From Strongylocentrotus droebachiensis (lineage: Eukaryota; Echinodermata; Echinoidea; Camarodonta; Strongylocentrotidae): 64,000 bases of DNA. Shown in pieces: positions 24,001-42,179 of the stretch (positions within the stretch are counted from its first letter, which is position 1; every line of letters starts with the position of its first letter). The stretch covers positions 124,001 to 188,000 of the forward strand of contig JAVYIG010002107.1 of assembly GCA_035222895.1 (NCBI GenBank), read 5' to 3'. The notes beneath the pieces are model-generated. The model saw only the letters and a list, made by a program, of their open reading frames with translations. It was not told the origin of the DNA and searched no databases. Both the position numbers and the translations under genes were made by a program.

Positions 24001-24459
24001 CTGTCAACTAGTTGAAATACATATATGCATAAAACCTTTTTTTCCCACATCCAGTCTGACAAAAGAGTGGCCTTTGAAATAAAGGCTTAAATCCCCACTG
24101 CATACTTGCGCCCTCTATACAACCAATGGTCCCCCATGATGCCCTATTTCTTATGTTAATCGAGAGCTGATTTGATAAGATAACCACCTGCCAGTGACCT
24201 TGCAGGGAGGTCTAATCCCTCCATGCCAAACTAGTGCAGACGGGCTTAAGACTATCTATCAAAATTCCAGGAGACACACCGTTTTTTCTACATTTTATAT
24301 AACAAGTTACAAGTTATAAGCACCTTGTTTTGCTTTCCTTTGTGACTGATAAATCCGTTTCTGTGCAAGGCTGATCTCTCCTCCATCTGGGACTTCATCA
24401 CCTGCAGTCACAGAAGCAAACACTCTAACAGCCTTGGTCAGCCTAGGTAGAGACTTCAT
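1017..24459 (-). CDS. ASCC3: ASCC3, activating signal cointegrator 1 complex helicase subunit (partial, 24 exons)
   Basis: ASCC3 is a nuclear 3'-5' Ski2-like DNA/RNA helicase that works with ASCC2 and ALKBH3 in alkylation repair and in ribosome-collision quality control. The coding sequence starts at 24,459 (N-terminus [18 protein letters not shown], like the vertebrate MALPRLTGALRSFSNVT) and runs leftward through 24 exons. All junctions are GT-AG and all phases agree, giving 1,470 codons plus one base. Visible order: helical N-terminal region (1-435); helicase cassette 1 with APTGAGKT (511-518), DEVH (623-626), SAT (660-662) and QxxGRxGR (about 860-867); a winged-helix/Sec63-like module (about 890-1310); and the start of cassette 2 with GAPTGSGKT (1360-1368) and DEIH (1465-1468). 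Human ASCC3 has about 2,200 residues, so roughly a third lies off the left edge. DEVH/DEIH and overall colinearity favour ASCC3 over SNRNP200. Several introns carry partial copies of neighbouring exons. Confidence 0.97.
1390..1622 (+). mobile_element. LINE 3' tail
   Basis: A non-coding stretch ending in AAATAAACTGAACTGAACTG, that is, a poly(A)-signal-like AATAAA followed by a short tandem (ACTGA) tail. This is the usual 3' end of CR1/jockey-like LINEs. Only the 3' untranslated end is present. Confidence 0.5.
1672..1800 (-). pseudogene. Decayed copy of the 5' end of ASCC3 exon 24 plus upstream intron
   Basis: On the minus strand this reads RVV-stop-LAGDVT, matching the [10 protein letters not shown] start of exon 24 at 1,157-1,183. 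The adjoining intron block AAATATGCAAACATTGG is also shared (AAATATGCAAACGTTGG at 1,227-1,243). An in-frame stop shows it is not an exon. Confidence 0.75.
2057..2142 (-). CDS. ASCC3: ASCC3 exon 23: second cassette motif Ia
   Basis: Codes about residues 1387-1415 ([19 protein letters not shown] ... LGKR). It contains the [10 protein letters not shown] motif Ia of the second helicase cassette. The acceptor is preceded by GCACAG, the donor is GTGAG; it enters in phase 0 and ends in phase 2. Confidence 0.95.
2409..2482. repeat. Short foldback (27-base arms)
   Basis: The left arm (ATAGGCTCTCGGGAACG then TTACATCCTG) is nearly the reverse complement of the right arm (CAGGATGTAACG then TCCCCTTGAGCCTAT), with a loop of about 20 bases. 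It is probably a tiny MITE. It lies in the intron between exons 22 and 23. Confidence 0.7.
2529..2657 (-). CDS. ASCC3: ASCC3 exon 22: second cassette Walker A
   Basis: Codes residues 1344-1386 ([25 protein letters not shown] then [11 protein letters not shown]). GAPTGSGKT is the P-loop of the second helicase cassette and is intact. Phase 0 at both ends, with canonical GT-AG borders. Confidence 0.96.
2990..3142. repeat. GA/GACA-rich microsatellite
   Basis: A purine-rich simple repeat of GAGA, GACA and GAAA units. It produces spurious open frames of Arg/Glu on one strand and Leu/Ser on the other. Confidence 0.95.
3275..3366 (-). CDS. ASCC3: ASCC3 exon 21
   Basis: Codes about residues 1313-1343 ([13 protein letters not shown] ... 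FDYFNPIQ). It links the first Sec63 module to the second helicase cassette and carries the Q-motif-like FNPIQTQ boundary. Phase 1 in, phase 0 out. Confidence 0.95.
3762..3818 (-). pseudogene. Decayed fragment of ASCC3 exon 20
   Basis: The minus strand reads an in-frame stop, then FQHLIL, matching SFQHLIL of exon 20. The nucleotide block GAGATGCTGRAACRAGATG is shared with 3,927-3,945. The stop and lack of splice sites show it is not functional. Confidence 0.7.
3906..4074 (-). CDS. ASCC3: ASCC3 exon 20: end of first Sec63-like module
   Basis: Codes about residues 1257-1313 ([22 protein letters not shown] ... RHPPHT). It is the terminal beta-sandwich part of the first Sec63 module and is highly similar to vertebrate ASCC3 ([24 protein letters not shown]). 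Ends in phase 1. Confidence 0.96.
4262..4455 (+). mobile_element. LINE ORF2 3'-end fragment
   Basis: A plus-strand frame reads [15 protein letters not shown], then [12 protein letters not shown] and a stop. This is the characteristic C-terminus of LINE ORF2 proteins (RRGRP ... AQDRxxWR). It is followed by about 55 bases and a GAT microsatellite tail. The insertion is strongly 5'-truncated. Confidence 0.75.
4499..4752 (-). CDS. ASCC3: ASCC3 exon 19: Sec63-like module
   Basis: Codes about residues 1172-1256 ([19 protein letters not shown] ... [19 protein letters not shown]). It includes the FTWND and WWIWVED signatures of the Sec63/Ig-like part. Phase 1 in, phase 0 out. Confidence 0.96.
4777..4970 (-). 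mobile_element. MITE family A, copy 1
   Basis: One of eight copies of a roughly 190-base element in the window. The ends are TTAAAGCCTGTCTGCACTA and its imperfect complement. The core holds CATCAAATCAGCTCTCAATT and a GGCATTGTTT ... CTATATAG block. No coding capacity. Confidence 0.85.
5062..5287 (-). CDS. ASCC3: ASCC3 exon 18: Sec63 helical domain
   Basis: Codes about residues 1097-1172 ([19 protein letters not shown] ... [12 protein letters not shown] ... LTVDKLREM). It is the helical bundle and helix-loop-helix of the first Sec63 module. Ends in phase 1 at a GTAGG donor. Confidence 0.96.
5880..6168 (+). mobile_element. LINE 3' untranslated tail
   Basis: A T-rich stretch with GGGCTTTATTTATGTAGTTC, then GAAATAAATGAGAATTC and a (GAATT) tail. 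This is typical of the 3' end of CR1-like LINEs. A related tail lies in the opposite orientation near 48,220. No reverse transcriptase remains here. Confidence 0.5.
6212..6388 (-). CDS. ASCC3: ASCC3 exon 17: Sec63 module
   Basis: Codes residues 1038-1096 ([19 protein letters not shown] ... [21 protein letters not shown]). It is in phase 0 at both ends. Its 5' end is duplicated at about 6,600-6,652. Confidence 0.96.
6600..7060 (-). pseudogene. Tandem copy of the ASCC3 exon 17 5' end and its upstream intron
   Basis: Bases 6,600-6,652 repeat the first ~50 coding bases of exon 17 ([15 protein letters not shown]) with its acceptor. Continuing right, TTTCATTTGCCAT, CAGTGCATTT and ACAAGATCTTGAAACCC match the intron at 6,447-6,575. 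The copy is split by a MITE family A insertion at 6,680-6,880. Only part of the exon is present, so it is probably not used. Confidence 0.75.
6680..6880 (+). mobile_element. MITE family A, copy 2
   Basis: A full-length copy from TTTAAAGCCCCACTGCACT to AGTGCAGAGGGGCTTTAA. It sits inside the duplicated intron of ASCC3 exon 17, so it inserted after that duplication or was lost from the other copy. Confidence 0.85.
7066..7143 (-). pseudogene. Partial copy of ASCC3 exon 16
   Basis: The minus strand reads [19 protein letters not shown] then FSM, against [20 protein letters not shown] then FSM in exon 16. The frame is open across the fragment but a stop lies just upstream and no good splice borders are seen. 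Confidence 0.75.
7190..7441 (-). CDS. ASCC3: ASCC3 exon 16: Sec63 module start
   Basis: Codes residues 954-1037 ([13 protein letters not shown] ... [21 protein letters not shown]). STDLGRxASHxYI is the conserved start of the Sec63 domain after the winged helix. Phase 0 at both ends. Confidence 0.96.
7983..8102 (-). CDS. ASCC3: ASCC3 exon 15: winged-helix region
   Basis: Codes residues 914-953 ([21 protein letters not shown] ... NPMAYGL). It matches the winged helix that follows the first RecA pair in Ski2-like helicases (TYLYVRMxxNP). Phase 0 at both ends. Confidence 0.96.
8551..8577. repeat. Small perfect inverted repeat
   Basis: AGATCAAGATTA and TAATCTTGATCT are reverse complements around a 3-base spacer. 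It lies in the ASCC3 intron between exons 14 and 15. It may be part of an old foldback element; no function is evident. Confidence 0.6.
9184..10314 (-). mobile_element. 5'-truncated non-LTR retrotransposon, open reverse transcriptase C-terminal frame
   Basis: An uninterrupted 376-codon frame starts inside the reverse transcriptase palm: [11 protein letters not shown] (5-15) and the catalytic YADD box (32-35). The thumb/connection follows ([25 protein letters not shown]), then a C-terminal Cys/His cluster (CKCGTSVQS ... HLLRC). The RNase H-free C-terminus and short 3' trailer fit a jockey/RTE-like element of the type common in marine invertebrates. The endonuclease and most of the fingers are missing, so it is a dead-on-arrival copy. 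It lies in the ASCC3 intron between exons 14 and 15 in the same orientation as the gene. The intact frame suggests a fairly recent insertion. Clade assignment is tentative. Confidence 0.9.
10541..10630 (-). pseudogene. Second extra copy of the ASCC3 exon 14 3' end
   Basis: Repeats the last ~90 bases of exon 14 with its donor site (GTAAAC), coding [17 protein letters not shown] then SLADNLNAE without interruption. No acceptor precedes it; it stops abruptly at the intron-like AACAAATTAATATACT. Confidence 0.85.
10673..10790 (-). pseudogene. First extra copy of the ASCC3 exon 14 3' end
   Basis: Repeats the last ~115 bases of exon 14 from [15 protein letters not shown] onward, with an intact donor. 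It differs from the true exon mainly at synonymous positions. It joins the intron block TTTTTATTCTTAAAAAATTA at its 5' side. Confidence 0.85.
10841..11065 (-). CDS. ASCC3: ASCC3 exon 14: first cassette motif VI
   Basis: Codes residues 839-913 ([15 protein letters not shown] ... [12 protein letters not shown] ... [15 protein letters not shown]). [12 protein letters not shown] is helicase motif VI. Phase 0 at both ends. Its 3' half is tandemly repeated twice downstream. Confidence 0.96.
11130..11431 (+). mobile_element. tRNA-derived SINE
   Basis: A tRNA-like head (A-box-like GTCCAGTGGTTTAAGGCGC, B-box GGTTTGAATCC) is followed by a body shared with other copies (AAATGGGTACCCGATAGGATG, GGCTGGAATGCTCCCCAGGG, AGTGGAGA). 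It ends in the usual GCGCTATATAAAACCGGGAT and an (ATT)n tail. Confidence 0.85.
12004..12036. repeat. 12-base tandem repeat
   Basis: Nearly three copies of AAGTGAGTTAC(A). It abuts the donor site of ASCC3 exon 13, so the same GT-rich unit occurs repeatedly just inside the intron. Confidence 0.8.
12039..12230 (-). CDS. ASCC3: ASCC3 exon 13: first cassette motifs IV-V
   Basis: Codes residues 775-838 ([19 protein letters not shown] ... [11 protein letters not shown] ... [14 protein letters not shown]). HHAGM and [12 protein letters not shown] are the conserved RecA2 motifs. Phase 0 at both ends. Confidence 0.97.
12964..13233. mobile_element. MITE with 42-base TIRs
   Basis: The left end GGGTTGTATTCTCGAAAGCA then GACTAACTTTAGTCCATGG pairs with the right end CCATGGACTAAAGTTAGTC then TGCTGTCGAGAATATCACCC. 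The interior is AT-rich and non-coding. Lies in the ASCC3 intron between exons 12 and 13. Confidence 0.85.
13276..13410 (-). CDS. ASCC3: ASCC3 exon 12: first cassette RecA2 start
   Basis: Codes residues 730-774 ([16 protein letters not shown] ... PEFGSALKQ). VFVHxRNxT is the RecA2 entry strand (motif IV region). Acceptor TTATAG, phase 0 at both ends. Confidence 0.95.
13425..13815 (+). repeat. Dispersed repeat family R2, copy 2
   Basis: Matches 39,950-40,345 in the opposite orientation over most of its length, including GTTCCCTGAAAAGCATGG, CAGAACCTTGCAGTACAC and TTTCTTTCACAATGCATTC. Part also matches 90-285. About 390 bases, non-coding, family unknown. Confidence 0.8.
13820..13882 (-). pseudogene. 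Decayed copy of the ASCC3 exon 12 5' half
   Basis: The minus strand reads [16 protein letters not shown] against [16 protein letters not shown] of exon 12. It lies directly downstream of the exon 11 donor. No matching 3' half or donor is present. Confidence 0.75.
13884..14132 (-). CDS. ASCC3: ASCC3 exon 11: first cassette motif III
   Basis: Codes residues 647-729 ([20 protein letters not shown] ... [18 protein letters not shown] ... VDRGHQ). GLSATLPN is motif III and RPVPL is the usual Ski2-like signature. Phase 0 at both ends. Confidence 0.97.
14163..14356 (+). mobile_element. MITE family A, copy 3
   Basis: Runs from ATTAAAGCCCCACTGCACTT to TAGTGCAGACAGGCTTTAAA, with the family core GTTAATTGAGAGCTCATTTG. 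It lies about 30 bases upstream of the ASCC3 exon 11 acceptor. Confidence 0.85.
14425..14590 (+). mobile_element. Truncated SINE body
   Basis: Shares CACTGTGCGCTGATAACGGC, TAAAGCTAGGGTAATAATTTC and GCGCTATACAAGAACTAAATA with the SINE tail at 21,490-21,640, and ends in an (ATT/ATC) tail. The tRNA-like head is missing. Confidence 0.65.
14858..15053 (+). mobile_element. MITE family A, copy 4
   Basis: A full-length copy from TTAAAGCCCCACTGCACTTC to TAGTGCAGAGAGGCTTTAA. Two copies of the same family (3 and 4) lie in this one ASCC3 intron. Confidence 0.85.
15177..15341 (-). CDS. ASCC3: ASCC3 exon 10: first cassette DEVH box
   Basis: Codes residues 592-646 ([15 protein letters not shown] ... [15 protein letters not shown] ... 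VARTLRQ). It holds TTPEKWD (motif Ic) and the Walker B DEVH. Phase 0 at both ends. Confidence 0.97.
15478..15607. mobile_element. MITE with CTGGGCCC ends
   Basis: Begins TCTGGGCCCTGTATTGATAC and ends AGACGGGGGCCCAGAT. The interior CAATCGCAACTTATGTACAT then AAGAGATAGGA is shared with the element at 21,172-21,312. Internal inverted repeats of ATCAATCGCAA. Non-coding. Confidence 0.8.
15945..16012 (-). pseudogene. Decayed copy of the ASCC3 exon 9 3' part
   Basis: Repeats GTTTTCATGATTTMATTTTT then RGTGAGTTGCATGTCTCC of exon 9 (16,224-16,262). It reads GDMQLTKN-stop-IMKT on the minus strand, so it carries an in-frame stop and a 4-base deletion. Confidence 0.85.
16220..16360 (-). CDS. ASCC3: ASCC3 exon 9: first cassette motif Ia
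   Basis: Codes residues 545-591 ([19 protein letters not shown] ... [15 protein letters not shown]). APMKALAAE is motif Ia and ELTGDM is motif Ib. Phase 0 at both ends. Confidence 0.97.
16926..17126 (-). CDS. ASCC3: ASCC3 exon 8: first cassette Walker A
   Basis: Codes residues 478-544 ([20 protein letters not shown] ... [14 protein letters not shown] ... GVIKKDEFK). APTGAGKT is an intact P-loop and LNRIQS is the Q-motif. Phase 0 at both ends. Confidence 0.97.
17487..17745. repeat. Tandem repeat, about 62-66 base unit, with degenerate short-unit tail
   Basis: Three consecutive units of TTTTTGTAATGTATAATATT then TCAACATGTCTATCTGTTTG and AAGATTTGTTCCAAGAT. They pass into a degenerate run of CAAGATCTGGTC-like 10-12 base units. 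Lies in the ASCC3 intron between exons 7 and 8 and gives artefactual repetitive open frames. Confidence 0.85.
17782..17907 (-). CDS. ASCC3: ASCC3 exon 7
   Basis: Codes residues 436-477 ([20 protein letters not shown] ... [12 protein letters not shown]). It matches the linker before the first helicase cassette (KLYEEVRIP in vertebrates). Phase 0 at both ends. Confidence 0.94.
18023..18590. mobile_element. MITE with TACAGTGAAACCTGTCTATA ends, interrupted by a second element
   Basis: The left end TACAGTGAAACCTGTCTATA and right end (GTAGACAGGTGG ... AAGCAGGTTTGACTGTA) are inverted repeats containing further copies of AGACAGGTRGTCTTT. The original element is split by the TIR element at 18,146-18,506. 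Confidence 0.75.
18146..18506. mobile_element. hAT-like nonautonomous element with CAGAGCTGCC ends
   Basis: Ends are CAGAGCTGCC and GGCAGCTCTG, flanked by CATTTT on both sides (possible target duplication). The interior holds multiple copies of an (A/T)CCGTAATTT / AATCAGTAATTT word. CAGAGCTGCC resembles hAT termini; the duplication is shorter than the usual 8 bases, so the class is tentative. Confidence 0.7.
19185..19771 (+). mobile_element. tRNA-derived SINE split by a MITE
   Basis: The tRNA-like head (GTCGTGGACGGGTGGATATG, B-box GGTTCGAGTCC) and body (CCACTCTCCACCCAGGTG, GGGTACCCGGTAGGATGCG, AGCTGGAATGCTC) end in GCGCTATATAAGAACTAG and an (ATT)n tail. A 214-base palindromic element interrupts it at 19,442-19,655. 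Confidence 0.9.
19442..19655. mobile_element. Palindromic MITE family H, copy 1 (Harbinger-like TAA duplication)
   Basis: The element is almost one long foldback of about 90-base arms, starting CACTATGAACATGAC and ending GTCATGTTCATAGTG. TAA flanks both sides and the SINE reads through TAA once when the element is removed. A 3-base TWA duplication is the PIF/Harbinger habit. A second copy is at 63,365-63,580. Confidence 0.9.
19783..19936 (-). CDS. ASCC3: ASCC3 exon 6
   Basis: Codes about residues 384-435 ([16 protein letters not shown] ... [21 protein letters not shown]). It matches the vertebrate YPHVYDSQAEAxxxSAFIAGAK block. Phase 2 in, phase 0 out. Confidence 0.95.
19997..20199 (+). mobile_element. 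MITE family A, copy 5
   Basis: From CTAAAGCCCCACTGTTCTAC to TAGTACAGCCGGCCTTTAAA with the family core GTTAATTGAGAGCTGAATTG. It lies 60 bases upstream of the ASCC3 exon 6 acceptor. Confidence 0.8.
20575..20779 (-). CDS. ASCC3: ASCC3 exon 5
   Basis: Codes about residues 316-384 ([20 protein letters not shown] ... [14 protein letters not shown] ... [11 protein letters not shown]). A charged helix with a five-Gly run encoded by GGA repeats. It matches vertebrate VTIQSEQEKQLMKQYRREEK. Phase 1 in, phase 2 out. Confidence 0.93.
21172..21312. mobile_element. MITE related to the one at 15,478
   Basis: Begins GGGGCCTCGTCTTACAAA and ends TTTGTAAGACGGTGTCC. The interior shares CAATCGCAACT, TGTACATAAGAGATAGGA and GATTAATTTGGATCAATC with 15,478-15,607. 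Confidence 0.75.
21320..21484. mobile_element. Palindromic MITE with GGGGCCCCGTTGCATAAAAC ends
   Basis: The left arm GGGGCCCCGTTGCATAAAAC then TTACCATTGAT pairs with the right arm ATCAATGGTAAG then TTTTATGCAACGGGGCCC. Internal arms carry further ACCATTGATGG copies, so most of the element folds back on itself. Confidence 0.88.
21684..21795 (-). CDS. ASCC3: ASCC3 exon 4
   Basis: Codes about residues 279-316 ([20 protein letters not shown] ... MARIAA). It matches vertebrate LLDLLGPSGIDLIEKLLQNR. Phase 0 in, phase 1 out. Confidence 0.95.
22178..22767 (-). CDS. ASCC3: ASCC3 exon 3: N-terminal region
   Basis: The largest visible exon, about residues 82-278 ([20 protein letters not shown] ... [17 protein letters not shown] ... 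[10 protein letters not shown]). The FGxGYxFSFD stretch matches vertebrate FGKNLAFSFD. The middle is low-conservation and Ser/Pro-rich. This region lies N-terminal to the helicases, where ASCC2 binds in the human protein. Phase 1 in, phase 0 out. Confidence 0.93.
23229..23336 (-). CDS. ASCC3: ASCC3 exon 2
   Basis: Codes about residues 46-82 ([20 protein letters not shown] ... IQLARSVG). It aligns with vertebrate GLTWKKIIKFLNEKL ... AKQIVG. Phase 1 at both ends. Confidence 0.9.
24087..24250 (+). mobile_element. MITE family A, copy 6 (internally shortened)
   Basis: Ends GGCTTAAATCCCCACTGCAT and TAGTGCAGACGGGCTTAAG. About 30 bases of the usual left interior are missing. Confidence 0.75.
24324..24459 (-). 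CDS. ASCC3: ASCC3 exon 1 (coding): start codon
   Basis: Codes residues 1-46. The start ATG (complement of 24,457-24,459) is chosen because LPRLTxAxRxFxxVT aligns residue for residue with the vertebrate N-terminus (MALPRLTGALRSF). The donor is GTGCTT; phase 1 out. A TTTGAAGACATC context precedes the ATG; a 5' untranslated exon may lie further right. Confidence 0.92.
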
Positions 24460-24776
24460 GATGTCTTCAAACCTTGGCAGAGCAACTGTTGACTATTAAA
24501 GAAAGCTCCTTTGATCTGATGCACTTACATTGCAACGCACTGTTAAGTATCTGCCAATAAAGAAGCAAAATGTGATGCATTTTAAAATAAATCTCTGAGA
24601 TGTGTACATTTTTTAATGGTCTTGAGCAGAACAGAATACAGGAAACAGTTACAAACATGTAATGGCTGCCTGACTAGATCTCGCTCTCTATATGTGCATA
24701 TTTTGTTCATTATGAATGTTGAGGAAATCCAAGGCTAACATACAGTACTTTCCTTTACTTCAATCAGATAAAGTTT

Positions 24777-24816
24777 CAGAGGTAGATCCAGAGTGGGGGG
24801 TAGAGGCAACTGGGGC

Positions 24817-24852
<36 letters not shown>
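24777..24852. repeat. Poly-C tract after a GTAGATCCAGA repeat end
   Basis: GGTAGATCCAGAGTGGGGGG leads into more than 30 consecutive C. The same GGMRGATCCA word precedes homopolymers at 43,025 and 43,909, so this is probably one end of a common degenerate MITE whose interior is a C/G run. Confidence 0.6.
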
Positions 24853-24853
<1 letters not shown>

Positions 24854-25494
24854 TACCAAGAAGAGGAGGAAGAAAATGGGCAGATGACCTTCTCTTTTTT
24901 GTTTTCCTTTACTTTTTTCTTTTGTCCTTGTCAGAGAATTGATAGCCCAAACAATTATTAACCATGATGACTTTCTTTTAAAAAGCATTTTTGGACTTGT
25001 GCCCCGCACCCTGCCCCCTCCCACCTGCACCTAGTCTGGATCCACCACATGCACTGACACCGTCATTTTTGTCAGATTAGATTTTGGTCCAACTTCCAAA
25101 TCAAAGACAAAGTCCAATAAATAGAAGAGGAACCAAGGGCAAGGGTGCGAAAGCCCCTGGAAAAATAAAATTTGAATAGATCTACATTTGACTTGACGAT
25201 TTTCATCTTCACACATGCATACATTATTACATTTTAACCCATATCTCACCCATATTGGCCCAAATCCCCCCCCCCCCCCCAAAAAAAATGGTATTTAATT
25301 TAACAACATTGACATTGCATTGCATGTGACCGTCTTTGGTGTTGTAATCATGCCATGAATGATCATGATGGTAATTTGAGACTTACTTGGCAGTGTTTTT
25401 AATTTGTTTGATTTTTTGGAGTTCTTATTCAGTGTTCAGAGAAATTAAATATTCAGGAAACATATATATATTAGGGGTAATCCACAACAAACAC

Positions 25495-25720
25495 GGGCAA
25501 CTTTGAGGCGCGCCGGACGTAGCCGTGTTGCAATCAATGCTGGCAGCTGCAGCTCACAATGCACACGATCACGACCCGTGAAGAATTCACCAGTGTACAC
25601 TCTCAAGATAGATCCCCAGGCCCTTAGGCCTGGCGAAGAAACATTTCAGTTTCCGTTCCGTGCGTCAACTCATAATCAAATTTACCGATGAGTGCGACGC
25701 GCGAGGTCATAAAAGTAAGA
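25495..25720 (-). promoter_or_regulatory. Candidate ASCC3 promoter / 5' untranslated exon patch
   Basis: This is the CpG-densest stretch upstream of the ASCC3 start (GGCGCGCCGGACG, CACGATCACGACCCG, GCGACGCGCGAGGTCA). It stands out against AT-rich flanks about 1 kb from the start codon. Assignment rests on composition and position only. Confidence 0.3.
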
Positions 25721-26345
25721 CCTTCCTTTTGTAAAACGTGAATAGGTCCGTGCAGATTAAAGTACTAAAACTAGTCAAGCACACATGGTACTTAAATAAT
25801 ATATCCTTTATAAACAAGTTCCTCGACCTCGTAGCTATTTCATCTTAGTTCTTACCTCCATCCATTCATCCATGGATCCACTATACGGTGTCTTGGAATT
25901 TCCCACGATTGTGCAATTTTCTCTCGCTTGATATCGATATGATAACCACCCCCCCCCCCCCCCCCCCCCTCAAAAAAAAACACCTACAACTTTTTTGTTG
26001 GGTTTCTTTTATTACCATCTATGAACAAAAAAGTTGTAATATTTTGACTGGGAAAGGGGGTCTGGGTTACATTATTAGGTTTTTTATGTTTACAATTTTA
26101 GTTCTTTTGAGACTAGATAAGATCATATGAACGACTCATGTAAAAAAAAATGGGCCATTATAAATGTTATATCAGACCCGACTACAAGTTCAATCACAAA
26201 ACAAAGTTGTTGTGTTTAATTTCTTTTGAATTATAGATGTGTGGTTTGAATTTAAATTACATCTTTAAGAAAGTTTTAAATGATGATTTCAATTAATTTC
26301 TTTATAAAAACAGTATTGTTCCTGCTTGCTATCACTGCCACCCCT

Positions 26346-26420
26346 CCCTCTCTCTCTCTCTCTTTCTTTCTCTCTCTCTCGCTCTCTCTCTCTAGTTCTT
26401 TTTCTCTTTCTCTTTCTCAT
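26346..26420. repeat. CT microsatellite
   Basis: A (CT)n/(CTTT) simple repeat; no coding signal. Confidence 0.95.
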
Positions 26421-28100
26421 GAATCAATTTTAATGATGACCATGCAATGGTATGTCACATACAAGAGCAATATTATCGGAAATATATCACACACTACTCT
26501 CGTTATCAAATGACTTGCATGTAGGTATGATTTATTGTCATAATTCATCTGAAATACACATGGAACAATGAAAAGCTTACAAGCATAACATATCAATTTA
26601 CACGATTAAGGATCCTACCTTTCATTATGGCATGGTTACAGCAGGAGGACAGCTAGTTCTTGCTATAAAGAACATTTTAGAACAAACTCTCTTTACAACA
26701 AGGTAAATATGCTGGCCAGATCTTTGTTTTCTATTGTTTTGTGGCCCTGATATAACACAGGCTTCAACATAAAGAGGTGATTTCCCTGGTCCAGAGGCAT
26801 TTTATATTACAAGGTTCTACTGTACATATTAAGAAACTTTCCTCTTAAACATGTTACCGGTACTCCACTGCATTTACCCAATCAACCAACACTACAATGC
26901 TCTTTGAAGAAGTTTTGTACAGAGGAAACAAGATGAGCTTAACATAGGTGCAATAACCGCAATAAATATCATTCCTACTCCTCACTTTTTTCACACTGTA
27001 TGCCAGCATACTACATTTTTCAGGGATTGAATAACATTACACATGAATAATGAACCTGGATCAGGCTCTCTTATTATAATAGAGAATGACATAAAATTGA
27101 CCTAAATTTGGTGTCTCTCAGGAATACTGCCAGCCCTTCCAAGTTTCTCAATTGGGGGGAGGGGGGGGGGGTGTCCATTTCGACCCCACTGGATCTGCCT
27201 TTGCTAAATGGATATTTCATAAACCAAACAGAAGTATGCTATAGGTTTTATGTCAATTGGAGGATAAATGTTATATCAAACACACTAATCCTCTCTCTAC
27301 ATCTGTTAAGCAACATTTTGTTACTGTTTTCCGATTGAAGAACCATGTTCTCATATGAAAATGATTGTCAGATATTTATTTGTTTGTGGCACATTGTACT
27401 GCATTTTGCTCATTAAGTACACAAAATTCAACATAATACATGTATGTACAGAGCATTAAACTGTGGCATGGGGGAGCAAAAGAATTGTGGGTAACAAAAG
27501 TTCTCTAAGTGATGGACAGAAATGTGAAGCTCATTATGTTCATCTTGCCCCTGTAGTTAACTGCAGCATTATGGAAACAATTATCATATTATCTCAATAA
27601 ATTTAGGGATCACATAATTTCTTTGTTTACTTTCTTGAAAAAATGCCAGGGAACAGTGTTCACCTTGTACAAATGATGTAACACAGCCAACTGCATACAG
27701 AGTTCAAATGATAAAAACATAATATCTAATTCCAACATAGCCCATAATCCCCTGTCAAATCCAAGAGGGAAACGTAAATTATTTAGATACTCTAGTACAT
27801 GCACACTAGACTCTTCAGATTAGAGTAATGCATTTTCAGAGAACAGTACTTTACACATTATATTTCAATTTGTGTACTAACTGTTGTAAAGTCCCACACA
27901 AACCTTCAATTCTAATAAAGCAAACAAAAAACATGAATTATATTACTGCACTATTCATTTAATTAAATACTTAAAACAGAGGTTAGTTCCTGACATGACT
28001 AACATCTCTTTCCTCATTCATTCATTTTCCTGTACAGTTTAAAAGCCCTGTAATGGTGATGAATTAAACATGAAGCTAACATACATGTAGCCCTGCTATT

Positions 28101-28182
28101 GAGCCTAAGTGTCTCTGTTTGAGCCTAAGTGTCTCTGTTTGAGCCTAAGTGTCTCTGTTTGAGCCTGAATGTCTCTGTTTGA
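28101..28182. repeat. 20-base tandem repeat, four copies
   Basis: GAGCCTAAGTGTCTCTGTTT occurs three times exactly and a fourth time with two changes, then decays. There is no spacer between units, so it is not a CRISPR-like array. It lies about 500 bases beyond the CDK8 poly(A) signal. Confidence 0.95.
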
Positions 28183-28680
28183 GTATGAAATATCTTCTGG
28201 GATAAATTCTGATCTGGAAAATAGCCAGCCAGCACTACTGTGTCTTCTTGTTCAGCACATTCCAATAATAGAGGAAATATCATGAAGCACATTTAAATGT
28301 ATGATGTAATGCGCTATATAAATGCTACATACAGGTATAATTATCATACGGTGGCAGGTAAACATTCAAATTCACATCTTCCATCCTCTCTTCTTGTTGG
28401 TCATGTTCCAATGCTAGAAATAATATCATTTATACAACACCTTCTAAGATTCTTGCAACCTCATTGGTCAATTCTTAATCACATGAAATGCAATAAAAGT
28501 AATGTTGAACGGCACCATTCTCTAGGCGTGCAATTCCGTTTGATCAATTGACCAGAAGAGTGGAAACAAAAGAGAATGCATGCAACAGATTAAGGAAAAC
28601 TCGCTCAAATTATCCTCAATGATTGACCTGCCAAGATGTGGGCTGTGGTCCCAGTAATATGTATTATACCAAAATCATAT

Positions 28681-28686
28681 TTTATT
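28681..28686 (-). terminator. CDK8: CDK8 poly(A) signal AATAAA
   Basis: The minus strand has AATAAA about 100 bases after the CDK8 stop codon, in the context TTGAATAAAATATG. It would give a short 3' untranslated region; later signals could also be used. Confidence 0.55.
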
Positions 28687-28784
28687 CAACAAGTTGACAA
28701 CGTTGATACTCCTGCTCCAGGAAAGGCCCAAACGCGTGGGGATATTGTGGAAACCCGCAACACTGTTCAAGGAAAAATGTCACT

Positions 28785-41725
<12,941 letters not shown>

Positions 41726-42179
41726 CTTTGCTGTTTACCTGAACAGCAAAGAAAAATTATTATTATTAGAGTCTACTAGGTATTTGGCATCATCTGCGCC
41801 TAACAGTAACAAGTTTTAAATTGCCCGGTTTTTTCACATTACAAAATGACGGTGGGGTGCGAGCACGCACGTGTGTTAGTGACTGTAATCTAAGCAATTC
41901 ATCAATAAGGTCGCTAACTTAACACATGCACACGCCTACACCCCACCTTCGGTATGGTATGCAATTGTATTGTGCAGCAGTTTGCCGTGAATCCTGTGAG
42001 AAAGTGTAGAGTCTATATAATCTAGATCTAGATCGTCTTTGTTTTTAAGAAAAATACTCCAAAAAAAGAAAAGAAAAAATTGACACGAAACAGGTAAGAA
42101 ACATATCGACTTTTAAATCATGACCATTAGTCTATTTGAACAATTGATGAAAATTTAGTCGATTTTCAGTATGTTTTAG

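Larger units (their letters stand above)
24460..28680. other. Intergenic region between ASCC3 start and CDK8 poly(A) signal
   Basis: No protein-coding exon is recognised here. It contains poly-C tracts (about 24,820-24,852, 25,267-25,280, 25,950-25,970), a CT microsatellite (26,347-26,420), a CpG-containing patch near 25,500-25,720, a 20-base tandem repeat (28,101-28,182) and otherwise AT-rich DNA. The ASCC3 promoter and any 5' untranslated exon should lie here. Confidence 0.7.

Noticed and set aside
28101-28182. CRISPR-like repeat array
   Set aside because: The 20-base units are contiguous without spacers and the genome is animal.
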